64,000 nucleotides of DNA from Buxus sempervirens. Lineage: Eukaryota; Streptophyta; Magnoliopsida; Buxales; Buxaceae. Below, piece by piece: positions 34,743 to 49,900 of this stretch. The stretch covers positions 20,007,829 to 20,071,828 of the forward strand of contig OX387187.1 of assembly GCA_947561395.2 (NCBI GenBank), in the 5' to 3' direction. Positions within the stretch are counted from its first letter, which is position 1; each line of letters opens with the position of its first letter. Position numbers and translations under genes: made by a program. The notes beneath the pieces were generated by a model that ran no database searches, was not told the origin of the DNA, and saw nothing but the letters and a program-made list of their open reading frames with translations.

Positions 34743-37700
34743 TCTTTTGGTATTTTTCCATAGATTCCGCACAGCATGACATGCGTCCCAAGCGAAATCC
34801 AATGATTTCAACTGCACACAAGATGAGACATTGATATTACTCATATTTCGACCGGAAAATCTCACTTGTGTTGGTTGAACTCGCTCACTTTTTTGCTTCT
34901 CATCGGAATCCTGTCAATTCTGTTTTGGACTCAACTAGAACCTATGAAACTTCACCAGAATGGAATACCATGTATACAACATAATTAACCATGACAACCA
35001 CAATTAATCCTCATGATCAAGAGAGAACATAGATAGTATGTCTATATATAGACACATACCTGCACAAGAAAAGCCATATCAACCACCAATGTTGTAATTA
35101 CACCACAGACAAGCCCCAATACACCATTAGCAACAGTTGAAGAACCGATGTCCACATCAATCTGCAAAATGACAATCCCTTTTAGACCATACAGGCCTCC
35201 AATATTGTAAGCCAGAATTTCCATATATGTTATATCTAGCACTAGAGGCACGAAAGAGTAATTCATACTTCCAAATACTTGGGACCACGAATATAGTTAC
35301 AATCAACTGCTTTTCCCAGTAAACAAGGGGTGCTTCCAACACTCTGGCGCACAATCCACGAACCCTGAATGACATTACACCAAGAATCAGAAGCAAATGC
35401 AAGACAATGCAAGATAAAATTTGAAAACAAGGCACAACAGAAAAGAAAAACTAATAGGAATACTCAAGTTAACATAAGTCCTGTGCAATTTTTCACAATG
35501 GGAAAAGTTCAAGGCCAAAACTAAGAAAAATATGGATGATCCTAACCATCCAGAGACAACAAAGAAGGTTTTTATAGATAAATGTTGTTTGTGATGCTCC
35601 CTCTTGGGAGATATGTGTTAATGTAAATTAAACCTGATACAATTCATCCTTCGAACATTTTAAAAGCTATTTTATGGTGGTAGGAAATTGAGATTTTCCA
35701 TTCTGTTCTCTCCAAGTATTTCTGGTAGATTATGAGCTACTGAATTTCTTTATCATTAATACCATTCACATATTTTTTGGTACTCACCAATTCATTCAAT
35801 CAGTACTACAGTAATCCTCAGGGGTTAAGATATGCCTCATTTGCACTTGAGCATACCATCTCATTCAACACTCCTTTATTTTTTAAGAAACTGCCACAAT
35901 CTAATGCAAATTAAACTTGACATAATCATTCTTTGACCTTATACCAGCTATTTAATGACAGCAATTTAATTTTGTTTTTTTCATTCTATACTGCCTAGGC
36001 CACTATTTCTGTTGGATGTTCTTTCTCCCTAATACCATCAAAGTCTTCTTTGGTAGTAATATCTTCTTTCAACTTTTACAAGAATAGTCCTTGGTTGTTA
36101 AAACAGGTCTTGTTGCACATGAACATACCATCCCAGTCATCAACCCTTATTTTGTAACCAACTGCCCATGCTTAGCTATAATTTTGTTCCTGAAGTTTTA
36201 TCATCTGCAGCTTTCCAATAAAATGCATATTTCAGGTAAACTAAATTGCTGTATCATATATCTTCATTGTCCTCCATTGTGCTCCATTACAATTTACACA
36301 TGGGTGGCCCAATTTCTCTGTTCGTGCCTCAGTGTGCATGCATGTACAAATGTGTCTATCATCACCATTACTATCTGCCCTTTGCCTGACTGATCAGGGC
36401 CAACTGGCAAACAGCTGATCCAGTGCCTCCACATGTTCAAAATTTAGTCAGATCATGCAAATCTGCATATTTTCTCATAAATATGTTGTATGAGAAGGAT
36501 AGCTCTGCAAGAGAAAAGCACCAAATTTTCTGATGCATTATGTGCGAAAGAGCTAGAAGTGAAAATATTTATTGACTATCCTCAAATGCTAACAAAAAAA
36601 ATCCTCTAAAATTTTAAGTTATAAGAAACTTGAAGGCACCTTGGGAACTGATGGAATAAGCTTCAGTCTGCTGTTACGGAACTCATCATCACCATCAACA
36701 AAACGTTGCAAGAGCGATCCAGGAACTAATTGTTTTGTTACAAAATAAAATACCATGCTGTAATGTGTTGACCCAGGTACCTGTAACAAGATCGTATATC
36801 ACTTTCCACCCAAGAGAAATCAAAGTGGCTCTACAGAGAAACAGACAAAGAAACTTACTTGCATATTAATGGCTAGTGAAAACAGTCCTTTTTCAGAGGC
36901 AACCTATACAAGCAGCATATCAGAAGAAGAAACAAATGAACAAGAAAAGCTCTCAAATTAATGAACAGTAAAATAAGTCCTTTCTTTATACAAGGAAACC
37001 TTGCAGAACAGTAAAAGAAGTCCTTTCTTTGTACAAGGAAACCCATATATGCAAGTATAATAGAAATGAAATACATGTGAAACTGCAAAGAAATTATGCC
37101 GCCCATGCGCCTGTATCACCTCTGTTTCAAATGGTGACTTGTGTCAAATGAATAGTTTTTTCTTTTACACCCTGATGCAATATAGAGAATTGGAAAAGAT
37201 ATAACCACAGCCTAAAATTTCCCTGACATTTCGCAAACTTTCTTTATTTGGAGGGCACCAAAATAACTCTTTACTTGATATTTCCCTTCCCTTGAAAATC
37301 TTCATAGTTTATATAACTTTTCAAAAGAAAAAAGTATTAAGTGGCATTTCCCTTCAGAGTTTCCTGTGAAGCATCCCAATGCTGAAGGTGCGAAATTTCG
37401 AAATTTCCAAACATGAAGGTATGAAATCGCTCAAAATAAAATTAAAACCATGGCAACATCTAAATACTAACTTGCACTGCACATCCTTGTCGCCTTGCAA
37501 CATGGTCCATTCGTTTTATGTCCTTGAACCAATCAACTGCAACAAGCTCCATTAAATGCTTTCCTGCAGGAATCTGAAAATACATATTGCAAATAGGGTA
37601 ACTAATGGTGGCAAGGCAAAACAATTTTTTCTATCAGATAGATGCAGCAGAGAAGAGGTGAAAGTAACCTTGGATTTGTCATAAAAGAAACGTTTGCTAC

Positions 37701-40700
37701 GAACTCTGAAGTTGTTCCCATCAGATATTCTCCAACAGTCACGACTATTGTCACGGTCATCTCGTCGCAGATTCCCAGAAAAACATGATAAATCAATTTG
37801 ATCTCCTGGTTCTTGTTCCAAAACTTCAGTTGTCAAAAAATAATTAATTAATTAGGACAGGATCAAATGCCAAATGAGAAGAAAAATCAAGTTAGATATA
37901 AACAACCTGTTTGCTTGACTTCACTCTCAACTTCATTTGAGTAATCCTGTCAAATGTCGAAAAATCTCACTTAGGCAATAAATTCATGGACAAATACAAC
38001 AATAGAAGTGAAATGCAAACCTCTTGTTCAGCTTCAGCTAATTGAAAATCTTCATCTTCGTCAGAGTATTCATCCATCATCACAGAATTTCTGCTAGCGG
38101 CATTTATTTGATCCAGTGAAGGTCCAGACTGAACAGAAGATGGCACCTGGGCTTTCTGATTCTTTTTTGAAGAAGCAGAAGCTGAAGTCATATTGACCAT
38201 TACAGGGATCCTTGGAACTGTCTGCCTTTCATCCGTTTGAGAAAACCATTCACGCAAACCTGTCATGTCAAAGAAGCAGCACATGAACTACACAGACAAC
38301 AAGACAACAGTGACAAAAGAAGCCTCTAAAAGCAAATTAAATACAAAATAATATAAGCGAAAACTTTATTTTGTTATCTAGACAATATCCTAATTCAAGA
38401 GTAGAAGGAAACCCAAAAATAAAGATAAGTAAAAAAGAAGAACACAAAACCATGCACAAACAAAAATTGGAAAATTTGAAGACCAAAAAAATAAAAAATA
38501 AAAACAAGGCTTATGTATGCAGACTAACATCTATAACCGAAATATTTGAGTTACCGTCCAAAATCTCCCCTTAATGTAAGTCATTATTATTAAAATCCTT
38601 AACATATAAAGCATTAATATTTAATGACAACATATCCCCAAGATAAATTATACAAATGATACGTTGTATAAATATCAAGAATTTTTTAACTTCTTACAAC
38701 TGACAAAGATGAATGACAGATTATACATAGTAATGAATGGCTGGTCCAAAATAAATAACCAACTAGCTTAGTTAATTAATCAGCATTGGTATTCATCTTG
38801 TTTATCATCCTTTTTCCAAATTTTTTATGTTAAGAAATTAAAAAATTGATAATTAAACTGTATTTGGTTAAGTGGAAAACGATGGAAAGAGAAGTAAAAG
38901 AGAACTTTCCTTTCCTTGTTTACACTCGATTTTAAGAAGATAAAACATAAATCAGTCAGCCGACATATTCGTAACCTTTCAATAAAAGAGAACTTTCCTT
39001 TCCATGTTCTTTTCGGTTTTCCCCTTTCCTTCTTATATTTTTCTGTCACATATTCTCACAGTTGCCACCTCAGGTCTTACATTTCCAAACCGTCCTAACT
39101 TATTTTGTTTTCTCTTATCACTACTGACCATTCTCCAACATGTTCGTTTCTTCTTTTATCTTTCCTAGTCTTTCCACACAGCATCTTAGCATCCTCACCC
39201 CAACAACACTCACTCCATGCATATATTGCTTTTTGCCTGCAAACATAATAACTATATTTAAAAAAATTTCAGTTTAGTTTAAAATAGGATACACCAACTA
39301 AATAAGACACTTGATGCGCCTCTTTACTTGGCCATCCAATTCAACCTCTATATCAATATCTCCCTCATTGGTCCAAGATAATGAAATTGATAACTTTTAC
39401 GAATCTCTTGATTTTCGATTCTAACCAAGATTTTAAATTTCTTATTTCACCCAAATTTCGGGGGCATGCCGAGAAATCTAGGGAACAAATAATAAAGACA
39501 GAGGTGGGATCAACAAATATAGATGAATCATTTAATAGAGCTCTGCGGATCACTGTTAATCCTCATGCCTTTGGTAGGAGACCTGGATAAATCTACAACC
39601 TTAGCATAATGGGAACTAAGTTTGTAGAATACTGCTCACTGAGTTTTGCTTACTCCTATAATTTAAGATATTCAAGTTCAGGTGTGGTTTAATATTGAAT
39701 CAGTAGGCTCATAACCGAGATCAACATACTGTCACATTGTGACTGGTCTACTTAGAATTAAAGGTTTGAGTAGATGTTATTAGTTTTATTTGGAATTGTA
39801 ATACATTATAAAATAGTTGTACTTGGTTTTATTTAGTTATTTTATTATTAAATTCTGATACGATATTTATTTTCTGTTCCCAATCTCAAGCATAAACAAT
39901 CTTGTATGTACATATTAACGATTATGTCATGAGACATCAATGCATGAGAGGAAAGAGAGCTGCTTTATTTTGGTTCGGGAAATGGATGGAAATCACAATC
40001 ATGTTCCAAAGTTCCTAGTACATTATTACTTAGGAATATACTATTTATTATAATATAAATTCATAGAACGTGACAATTAAACATACATGTCTCTCGTATG
40101 TCCTCATTTATTTTGACATATATTTTAATTATCGAAGCAGAAAAAAAAGTTTAAATGTCAAAATTTGAAAACAAAAATCTGCAATCATTAGGCTTTTATT
40201 TTTCTTTTTGTTTTTCATTTTCTTTTTGTTTTTCATTTTCTTTTTCTTTTTTTCTTTTTTTTCTTTTTTTTTGTTTGAATTTTTGGAAGTTCCAGGGCTT
40301 TAAAAAAATGATCCACATCTGCCAAAATGACTTGGTTTTCTAGGCCAAGTCAAAGATAAAACTAATGTTAAACCTTGATTATCATCGAGGAGAACTTAAG
40401 CCTAATCAAATACAAAACACAAGCAAAGTCTAGATATCTCTGGTAATTAGCTGCTATATATTTGAACATTCTCCAACAAATTTTCATTCAAGGCCCGAAA
40501 CACAATAAAAGGGAACATCCTCTGAATAATATAATATCAGACAAATAACATTACTCAGCCATGAGAAGCTAGTTTCCACCTTAAAGATACTAAAGCTGAA
40601 TATGAAGTTTTTTTTACTTTCATAAACCAAATAACTCAGACAATGTTTTGGCAAAGTCATGAATTCAGCCAATCATGTGTGCGTGCGTGCACGAGTGTGT

Positions 40701-40931
40701 GTTTGTGTTGTTCCCAATAACCCATTGGGAATTATTTTTATGGATGTTGGGATCATGGTCTGAAATTTTGCAAAATTTAAATTTCACAAGGTCAGTGCCA
40801 CAAAATGTCTAGGAAAACGAGATTTCTGCAATTTCCTTGATTTCGAAAAAATTTCGATGGAACTTCCATATTTTCCCATGTATGCATTTATTACGAATGT
40901 ATTAAACTAAAAAAATAGAAGAAAAATTTTT

Positions 40932-40984
<53 letters not shown>

Positions 40985-43900
40985 CCCCCATTTCCCTTCA
41001 CTGGGGAAATATGGGGAAATATTCTCCCATTTCAGCGAAACGCAAAATTTCCATCCTTGGTTGGGACTTTATATGCAAACATGTTATCATTTCAATTCTG
41101 CAAAATTCCAAGTAGGTCCACTAGAACAAATGTTGTGATGATGTTACCAAAACAAAATTTTAAGCATGAATAAAATGTGAAAAACATACCCGCAACACTA
41201 TTCAACATCTGTAGTAGACAATTTTGCTGAAATGATGGAAAATAGCCAACACCCCACCCCTTCAGGTCAATTTGCATAAGATGCTGCACCTGAGATCGAG
41301 GAGCCCCACCTCGAGCTTTCAGTGGGGAAATGTTAAATCCTCCACCTAGAACGATCACAAAACATTAGTTAAATGAAACTCACCTAAACACGCTAAAAGA
41401 TCAAAGCAATAATAATTACATGTCTTCAATACAAACAAGAGAATAATAATGAGATATACTCTCAACATGGGCTCTCGCAAATCCTGGTTGTGGACCACAA
41501 TTCTCATGCTCCCTAGAACGAAAGAGGACAACTGCACAATTATAAGAGCACACAATGATATTCAAACAAAGAACATAAAAAATGCACAGTAGTATGTAGA
41601 TATTTTCAAACAAAATATTTACCATAACTTCCATCGTCATTACGACGCCAATAACGAACATAGCAAAGATCACGAGGCCATACAAACCTGCATAATGAGG
41701 ACATTAAAGTCCGTAATGATTTTCCAAGTGAGGAGTTGATGCTCTCTTATTTTTGTTTGTAATGACAATTAATAATGAATTTCAAGAAATTTTCAATTTA
41801 CAGCAAATGTCTAAAAAAAAAAAAAAAAAGGCAAAAAAAAAACAACTTCAGTTTGGTCTTGTATTCTAACTCAAGCAACTGGCACCATCAAAACAATACA
41901 TTCAAGTTTAAATATATTTAAAAAAAAAAGAGGAGTAGCAACCAGGAGCAGAAGACAACAAAATGAACACTAGAAACAAATCTTTCTCATGCAAATTTAC
42001 GCTGTTTTGCCCAAGACCCGTTTTGTTGCTCCACCAAAATTTTTCAGATATGCCACTCTTGCCCTTGAATTTTTCATGCTATTGTGCCAAAAGTTTTTAA
42101 AAAATCCAATAATAAAAAAGTTAAAAAATAAATGTAAAAACCTAGATGAAAAAGTCTGAAAAGACTATTTACATATACGTGTGTGTGTAAGGAAAACAGG
42201 GCTGGTAATGACAAACCAATATCTCCCCCCCCCCCCCCCAACACACACACACACACAACAAAGAAATAAAAAAAATCCCCCTTCTCTTTTTCCTCTTCTA
42301 TTAATCATACGAATTAATTCAAACTCTAAACATTTTTTACCACATACAAAAGGAATAATTAAAAAAGTTCTCATAGATGTATATTATCCCAATTTTGTTT
42401 TTGTTTAACTCCTACTAGTAACCTAATTTAACTTAAAACTCTACGAGTCATTTTTTCTTTTAACTAGAGATTACTTTATATAAAAAGGAGAAAAAAAGTA
42501 CAAAAGTAAAAACAGAGAAAGGAACTCCAGAAACATTAAACCCTCCCAACATCTCGTAAAAAAGGGAACTCCAGAAACATCACGCATAGAGATTTGGTCT
42601 ATTCCATTTCCATCTTAGCTAAGTGATCTGCAATGCTACGCGTCATTTTAAGCACATATTTTACTAGAATTTCATAAAAATTAACAATATTAATTAAACT
42701 TTCAAAATTGCACCATTTTAATTTTGATAATACTTTTGGCTTCTTTTTTTATGGCGTCTTAAAAAATTTTGGACTCTTTAGAATTTATCGGCACAGCAGT
42801 AAGAAAAATACAAAGGAATGGGCAGCATGCCATCGAAATTTCAGCAAAAAAGCACAGCAGTTACCCGGCAACCTGCCAAGGAAACCAGCAGTGCAAACCT
42901 TGCACTAGAATTATGCATGAGACAAACTTTTCTAACAAGAAACTTTGATGATAGATACGAGCTATGTTACATGGACACTTTACACACCCCAAAGTACCTG
43001 TGTCCGACACGACACAACATGGGTATGCGTATGGGATATGTGTCGGATCCTTCGCATGTTCTCTTGGACATAGCAACCCAAGATCAATCAGAAAATAATT
43101 AACTTGCAAGTAATGAATCAAAAAAGATAATAGTTTTTGCAAAGAGAGAATGTATATTCTCAAACTCAAAAATTTGAAGCAATGACTGAAAAAGAAAAAT
43201 ATAGGGGAAAAAAGAGAAAAAAACAGAAATATGAAAGCTAGGCTTCTAACTAGCATTATTGACATTTACTTGGAAACTGTTAGGATTTTGTGACAATTGG
43301 ATGACAAATGTTTACTACTAAGTCAATTTTCTTGTATTCTATTACTTAAGGACAGGTGGAAGACTTTTCAAGTTAATATATATATAATATAAAAAAAAAG
43401 GAGTAGTAATATAATAAGATGATGAATATGCATGTTTATACATGATTAATTTCTAAAAAAATACACGTATAAATGAAAATTTTGAATAAGAAAAGCGAAA
43501 GGATTCAGAGAAAATAATTGCTTAAGAAATAATAGTTTTTTAACTAACATATGCAAGAGAATCTGCTTCTCAAAACATTGTAGGACTTGATGGTGACATT
43601 GTAGGACTTGATGGTGAAAGTAATAGGACTGCAGAAAACCAAAGCAAAAGATGAAAAAGGAGATATGTGATTTAACTCCGAAAAGTTATGGTCATTTATA
43701 AACTCTACAAATGGAGGTCCTAGTTTGTACATAAAGGTCTAGAATTCTTAATCCAACTGTAAAACTGCTAAAAGATAAGGCTCCATTTAGATGTCAAGAG
43801 AATGCAAAAAAGAGATGCGAGGAAAGACATTACAAGAAAAGTAAAGGAAACTGAAAAGTAATTTTCTTAGTACTGTTTGGATGTTGCAAGAAAACTTTAT

Positions 43901-46900
43901 AGTTTTAACTGAAAATCTAGAATATTGTGTTTGGATAGCAAGAAAATTATTAGAATCCTGAATGCAATTTCCAATTCTACCCTCACATGTATGCATGACT
44001 TTGACTTCAATTTATTCTTACCTTTTTAGTTTTTGCAGTAAATCATTTGCAAGCTACACCACGCAAGACGATTTATTACACAATATAGTATTATCAAGAT
44101 TATTGATTATACAAAAACCACTTATAAATTTCTGTCTTCGTATATCTTTGATGAACCAATGATGTTTCTATTGTAATTTCCAGTTTTAGAATTGTTATTT
44201 TTTTTTAGATTTAGAAAAACAAGAAAGAACTTTAATTACCTCTAGAAGTTCTAGCATCAAAATACAAATCATGATTTCAAACCATCTTCAAATGTGACAA
44301 AACAAAAATAGTTTGTGTCACATCTCTTTCTTCTCTTTGAAGAAAGAGAAGAAAGAGACACCTGACACAACCTGTGAATGCAACCCGTCACTACCCTACA
44401 CAATGTACTTGTTCGATTTGAAAATCTCACATCACAACGGACAGGAAATCCGCCTCTCTTCCTGCTTGGTGTCGTCATCATTTGTTCTTCTGCACCAAAT
44501 GTTCCAACAGCAATCCCAGAGCTCTTTCACGATACAAAAGAGTGAGAAGGATCGATGGCTTTAGAGATCTCGCCTATTCGAATTCTCTCTTCACTGCCAT
44601 GGAATGCTTGAATCCAACAGTGATGTCCACTTCTCCATACGATCTTCTGTTCATAGCCGCTTCCTTGATACCGATTTCACACTATCCGTTGTGGTTTCTA
44701 TTGATTTTTCTGGTTTTTAATGTATAATTTCCTAGATTTTCATCTACTTGAGGACCTCGTTACTAGATTTAGAGGGAATCCAGTGACATTGACATTCAAT
44801 TCCTGCTTGAAGATATACGAAGGCGTTGTTTCGAAGTGCCAGATTCAGTGGACTATAAACTAGTGAGGAGATCGAGATTGAATCAAGATGGGAGTTTTCT
44901 GAAGTGGACCCTCTGGCCGGTGCATTCAGGGGTGTCAGATTCCAGGTCATCTGATTGGAGTCGAAGGGCACCAGCGAGATGGAGGCGGAAGAAGAGAGGG
45001 AAGAAAAAAAGGGCGATAAATGTGAAGTCCACGAAGATGTTGATAAGTTGTGCCCTTTGTGTTTCTCACGACATAGAATCTGATCTCTAGGTGCACAAAA
45101 CAAAATGTGACGGTTATTATCATTTTTTCTCTCGAGATATAGTGGGCCCCACGCTATCTAAGTTATCCAAACACTTCTTAGATGTGATAAAAGCCTATTT
45201 TCTTTCACTTTCTTGTACTCTCTTGTTATCCAAATGGGGCCTAAGGCTATGCAGATTTGAAAATAGTCTGATTTCTTTTGTACAAACCCAAATAGGACTC
45301 AAAGTAAACCCAAAACTGGATTATAGAAATCAGAATATAACCCACTAGACTGATAAAAAATAATAAATAATAAATTACTATTATTCTCTTGATCCCTTAA
45401 ATTTGTTTTTGGCATTAAATACCGCCAAAATGTAAATAAAAAAAAATGTGCTTCAATGTAGATGATTGTTTCTGAACTAAATGACAAGTCATCATCCCTA
45501 GGTGACACGACATGAAAATCAATTTTTTTATGTGTCACGAAAATTAATTAAAAATAGAGAAAATAATATAAAAATACAACAAATAATGTTATAAATTAGT
45601 ACAAATTTATTTAAATATCTGAAAAAATATATAAGAATAACAATATGAAATTATGTTTATAAAGCCTTATTAATTTGTTTTGTAATGTATCTTACAATCT
45701 AACTAAGCTATTGTTGGTACTTTATTCGGTGTGTAGGTAATTGTTGATTGTTGTTGGTGATTGTTACTTAGAGACAAAGTATTGATTTCATATGGGTTCT
45801 AGCAGTGGCGGCAACCAGCAGAGTCGTAGGCAAGTAGATATTGGCTGGAACCATTGTAAGAAAGTGGATAGGGACAGAAATAAAACAAATTGCAATTATT
45901 GTGGCCAAAGATTCAAAGGCGGTGGGATTTCACGCTAGAAGCAACACCTAGCACGTAGCTAAAGAAACATAGTGAATGGTCCAAAAGTTCCTCCAGAAGT
46001 GAAAAATCAGATGAAAGATCATCTACATGCAGGGACAACAGGTCGCCAGGAGAATAAGGCCTTAGAAGATGAGATCAGAAGTAGGCTAGGGGAGCTAGTA
46101 CAACCACCTGTAGGGGCTGAGGATTCAGACGATGACATTGTCTACCCTACTGATATAGAAACTTAGGCAGAGATGACCGCATATTGAGCAAGCATTCGAG
46201 ATTCTTTACGGTTCGAGTACGAGAGGAGGGAGAGCCACAGATTGGGCTTTGAGAGGGGTGGTTATTTTGGAGGTAACTGTGCTACAGGTGCTAGAGGTTC
46301 AAGGGCAGGGCATAGGGCTAAGCCTGAGTTAAGGTGGACACAAAGTATGAGGATGCCAGACTATCCTACAAAGCCATCGTTATATCGTTCTTCTGGATTG
46401 AAACAGAAGAGACTTAGGGATGTTTGGAGCAAGGGATCCCTGAAGGAGCAAATACGAAAATACATATTGAAGTTCTTCATCTTTAATCACATCCCAACAA
46501 ATTCAGCGGCATCTCCCCACTTCAAGAACATGGTAAACACTATTTAGGAGGCGAGTCTAGAAGTCCAACTGCCTACACCCTGTGATATTATGGGCAGATA
46601 TCTAGATGAGGAGAGGGAGATGAGAGATTTTATTGCATCCCTACAACCTCATTGAGAGCGGTTCAGGGTGACTATTATGTGTAATGGTTGGACAGGTCCT
46701 ACTAAGCTATCCATCATCAACTTCATGGTATACTATAGAGGCAAGGCAGTGTTCTTGAAGTCGATGGATGTTTCTAATAATTGTTTCATATCGCACGATA
46801 CGTATCAAGTATCCACACTAGCGGCACAATACTCCCATGTGTTTCGTGAAACAAATTGTCTCGCGCGATACGTGGTATGTATCAACTGTATCGCTCGATA

Positions 46901-49900
46901 CTGTCGATACAAAAAGCAGAAAACGCTAAAAATGTAAAAAAAAAAACCCCTTCTCTAGATCTAACACAGCTCCCAAACCACAAAAAGTTTCCAAAATCTG
47001 TCATTCCCAAACTTAAACCATCCATTTTCGTCCTTATTGTTGCTGTAATCTGTGCAAAACAACTTCAAACAACAGATCAATCAAAGGAATCAAGAAAAGT
47101 CTACCGTTTTCAAAGGTATTGAAGAGTTTCAATTTTTTTCATTCTAAATCATTATTTTTACATCTTTAAACATGATTTGACAATCCTTTATATGGATCTA
47201 TGGATTTTACTTGAATCCATAGATCCGAATTGCTTCGTTGAGGAAAAACAGTTTTTTTTAATATTATATGAAAATAGTGACAAAAATGCATGTTTTTTTT
47301 TTGAAAAAAACTATACAAAGCTAATCAGTTTGCATTCTATTTTTTATATGAGATGTATATGGGGTTGATCTATCACCCATATGATTCTTGAAATTTTTCA
47401 TTAATAAAATTTTTTTTAATAATTGTTTTTGCAGAATATTAATTAAAAATATGGGAAAAAAATATTTTATTTTTATTAAATTTGATGTTTGGGCTCCACT
47501 TTTTTTCCTAAGAGAGGTTGGATTGTTGGGTGATGCCATTTATATGCTTATTGGTATATTTTCAATTCTTTTGTAGATATGGCATCTAAAACGCAACAAC
47601 GGAAAAGGTTCGACATCGGTTGGCAACACAGAGAGATGGTTGAAGGAAATAGAATGCATACAAAATGCAAATATTGTCAGAAGGAGCTTAGAGGGGATGG
47701 AGTTACTAGATTGAAGCAACGTCTTGCTGGTGGGAATCCTAATGTAGAGAAATGCTACAACTGTCCTGTAGAAGTTTCCAAAGCTATAGGTGAGCATCTT
47801 AGAGCTGCAAGGAAGGAAAATGACAACATTACCATGGAGAGGGATGCTTTGAGAGATAGGTTAGCTGGGAGACCAGCACGGATGGATAGGGGAAAGGGCA
47901 TCTGTGTGGATGATGATGATTCCGATGATGATGATGATAGAAAAGATATTATGACACGAGAGGAGAGAAAGCATGTTGATGAAGCAATGACAAGATCAAT
48001 TGAAGACATTCATTACAGAGAGCAAGGAGGAAGAAGTATAGAATCTATAGATACTGGTTGTACGCCAGGTAAAGATAGTTTTGGAGGGCACCATCATGGA
48101 GGTGGTTTGATGCGTAGTACAAGTGTCAGAGAAGCTTTTGACAAAATGGTTGGGATGTCCAAGAAGCCAAGAAAGAAGTCAAGGGGATCTACTATAGAGG
48201 AGATAGATCCTTCAATATATCAGAATAGAGATGCAAAGCAAAATAGGTTGAAGGATGTTTGACATCCAGGGAAATAGGTGAAGAATGTGAAGCAAGCCAT
48301 TGGTAAGTGTTTTATTTACAGCAATATTCCACCAAATGCTGCAAACAACCCCTACTATCATACGATGATTGATGAGATTGCTAGGGCTGGACCAGGAATT
48401 AAGGGTCCCACTCCATATGAGATCACAAGCCCTATATTGGATGCTGAGGTAGACGAAATACAAACTTACCTAAAGTCATTTATGAAGAAATGGGATACTT
48501 ATGGTGTAACCCTGATGTGTAATGGCTGTACCGGACCTACCAGGCTATCAATCATTAAATGTTTGGTCTATTGTTATGGAAAAACAATTTTCACAAGTCT
48601 ATTAATGCTTCTGACAAAATCAAGGATCATCAGTATTTGTTCAAATTGATGGACGAGGTCGTAGAGGAGATTGTTGAGAAATATATTGTGCAGATTGTTA
48701 CTGACAACCAATCTTTATACAAGAAAGCAGGAGAGTTGTTGATGGAGAAAAGGAAACATCTGTACTGGACCTCATGTGCGGCGCATTGTATTGATCTTAT
48801 ACTTTCCATGGTTTTGGTGAGAAAAAGATGGTGAAAGGTGTGACTGAAAAAACAAAGAGATTGACAAACTTTATTTACAATCACAACTAGGTACTTGGCC
48901 TCATGAGAGAACACACCAAAGAGGAGCTGCTTAGGCCTAGCATTACAAGATTTGCTACTAATTTTATTGCAATTAATAGCATCATGTCTCAGAAAGCTAG
49001 ATTGAAAAAAATGTTTTTATCAGATGAATGGCAAGAATGTCGACGTAGACGGATGACATTGGAAAAAAGGTTGAGAATATCGTTTTAAGTAACAATTTAT
49101 GGAAGAATGGATGGTTGGTAGCTGAAATACATGATCCTATTGTGAAGGTGTTGAAAGTTATAGATGGAGAGAAGCAAGCCATAATAAGTTATGTGTATGA
49201 AGCTATTAAAAGGTCTTAGCTTGCTATTGCTACGGTTGCCCCTGATCATCACAAGATGTATTGTGCAATTATTGATAGAAGATGTAACAACCAGCTCATT
49301 CAAGACATCCATCGTGCAAGTAATAAACGTAAATTTGTTGTCAATTGTCAATTTCTTATCTTGATGATTACACACTATGAAGATGAAGCAATTAAGTTAC
49401 AAATTTTTTTTATTCAATCAGCATTTTACCTCCACGTGGCATATCATTACACTGAAAATCTTGGAATCAATACGGAATTAGTAAGTGCATTCAGAAGGGT
49501 GATGTTGAGGTTGGAAAGGGACCCACAGCATGCTGATGCAGCACTTCGTGAGGTGATTTATGAACTAGGAATTTTAAGAATTATTTACTTCTTATTGTTT
49601 TTTGTAATTGACAATCACTAACAATGTTTTTTTTAATAGGAGAAACTATTTAGAGATGCTATGTATGGCTTTGGAGATATAGCTGCTACTAGGGCAAGGA
49701 CTACATGTGAGCCAGGTCATAAAAATTAAACAATGAAAGTACTTATTTTCATTGTTCAAGTAAATTGTATATGGGATTCATTTTTTATTTTTTTTTTGGT
49801 TATTTCTGCAGCTGAGTGATGATTCTTGTATAGAACCGATGCACCAAATTTCAGAAGAATTACATTAAAACTTTTATTACAGACAGCTTCATCCAATGGA

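Larger units (their letters stand above)
22049..35059 (-). other. EDR2: 13.0-kb intron of the EDR2-type gene, transposon-filled
   Basis: It holds the Ty1/copia relic (about 22205-28297), the solo LTR 29695-32530, a perfect 30-bp palindrome, a long CT tract and AT-rich filler. Both transposons lie on the plus strand, opposite to the gene. Confidence 0.9.

Noticed and set aside
34574..34865. Open frames full of Arg-Glu repeats on the minus strand
   Set aside because: They are translations of the (CT)n microsatellite and have no independent support as a protein.
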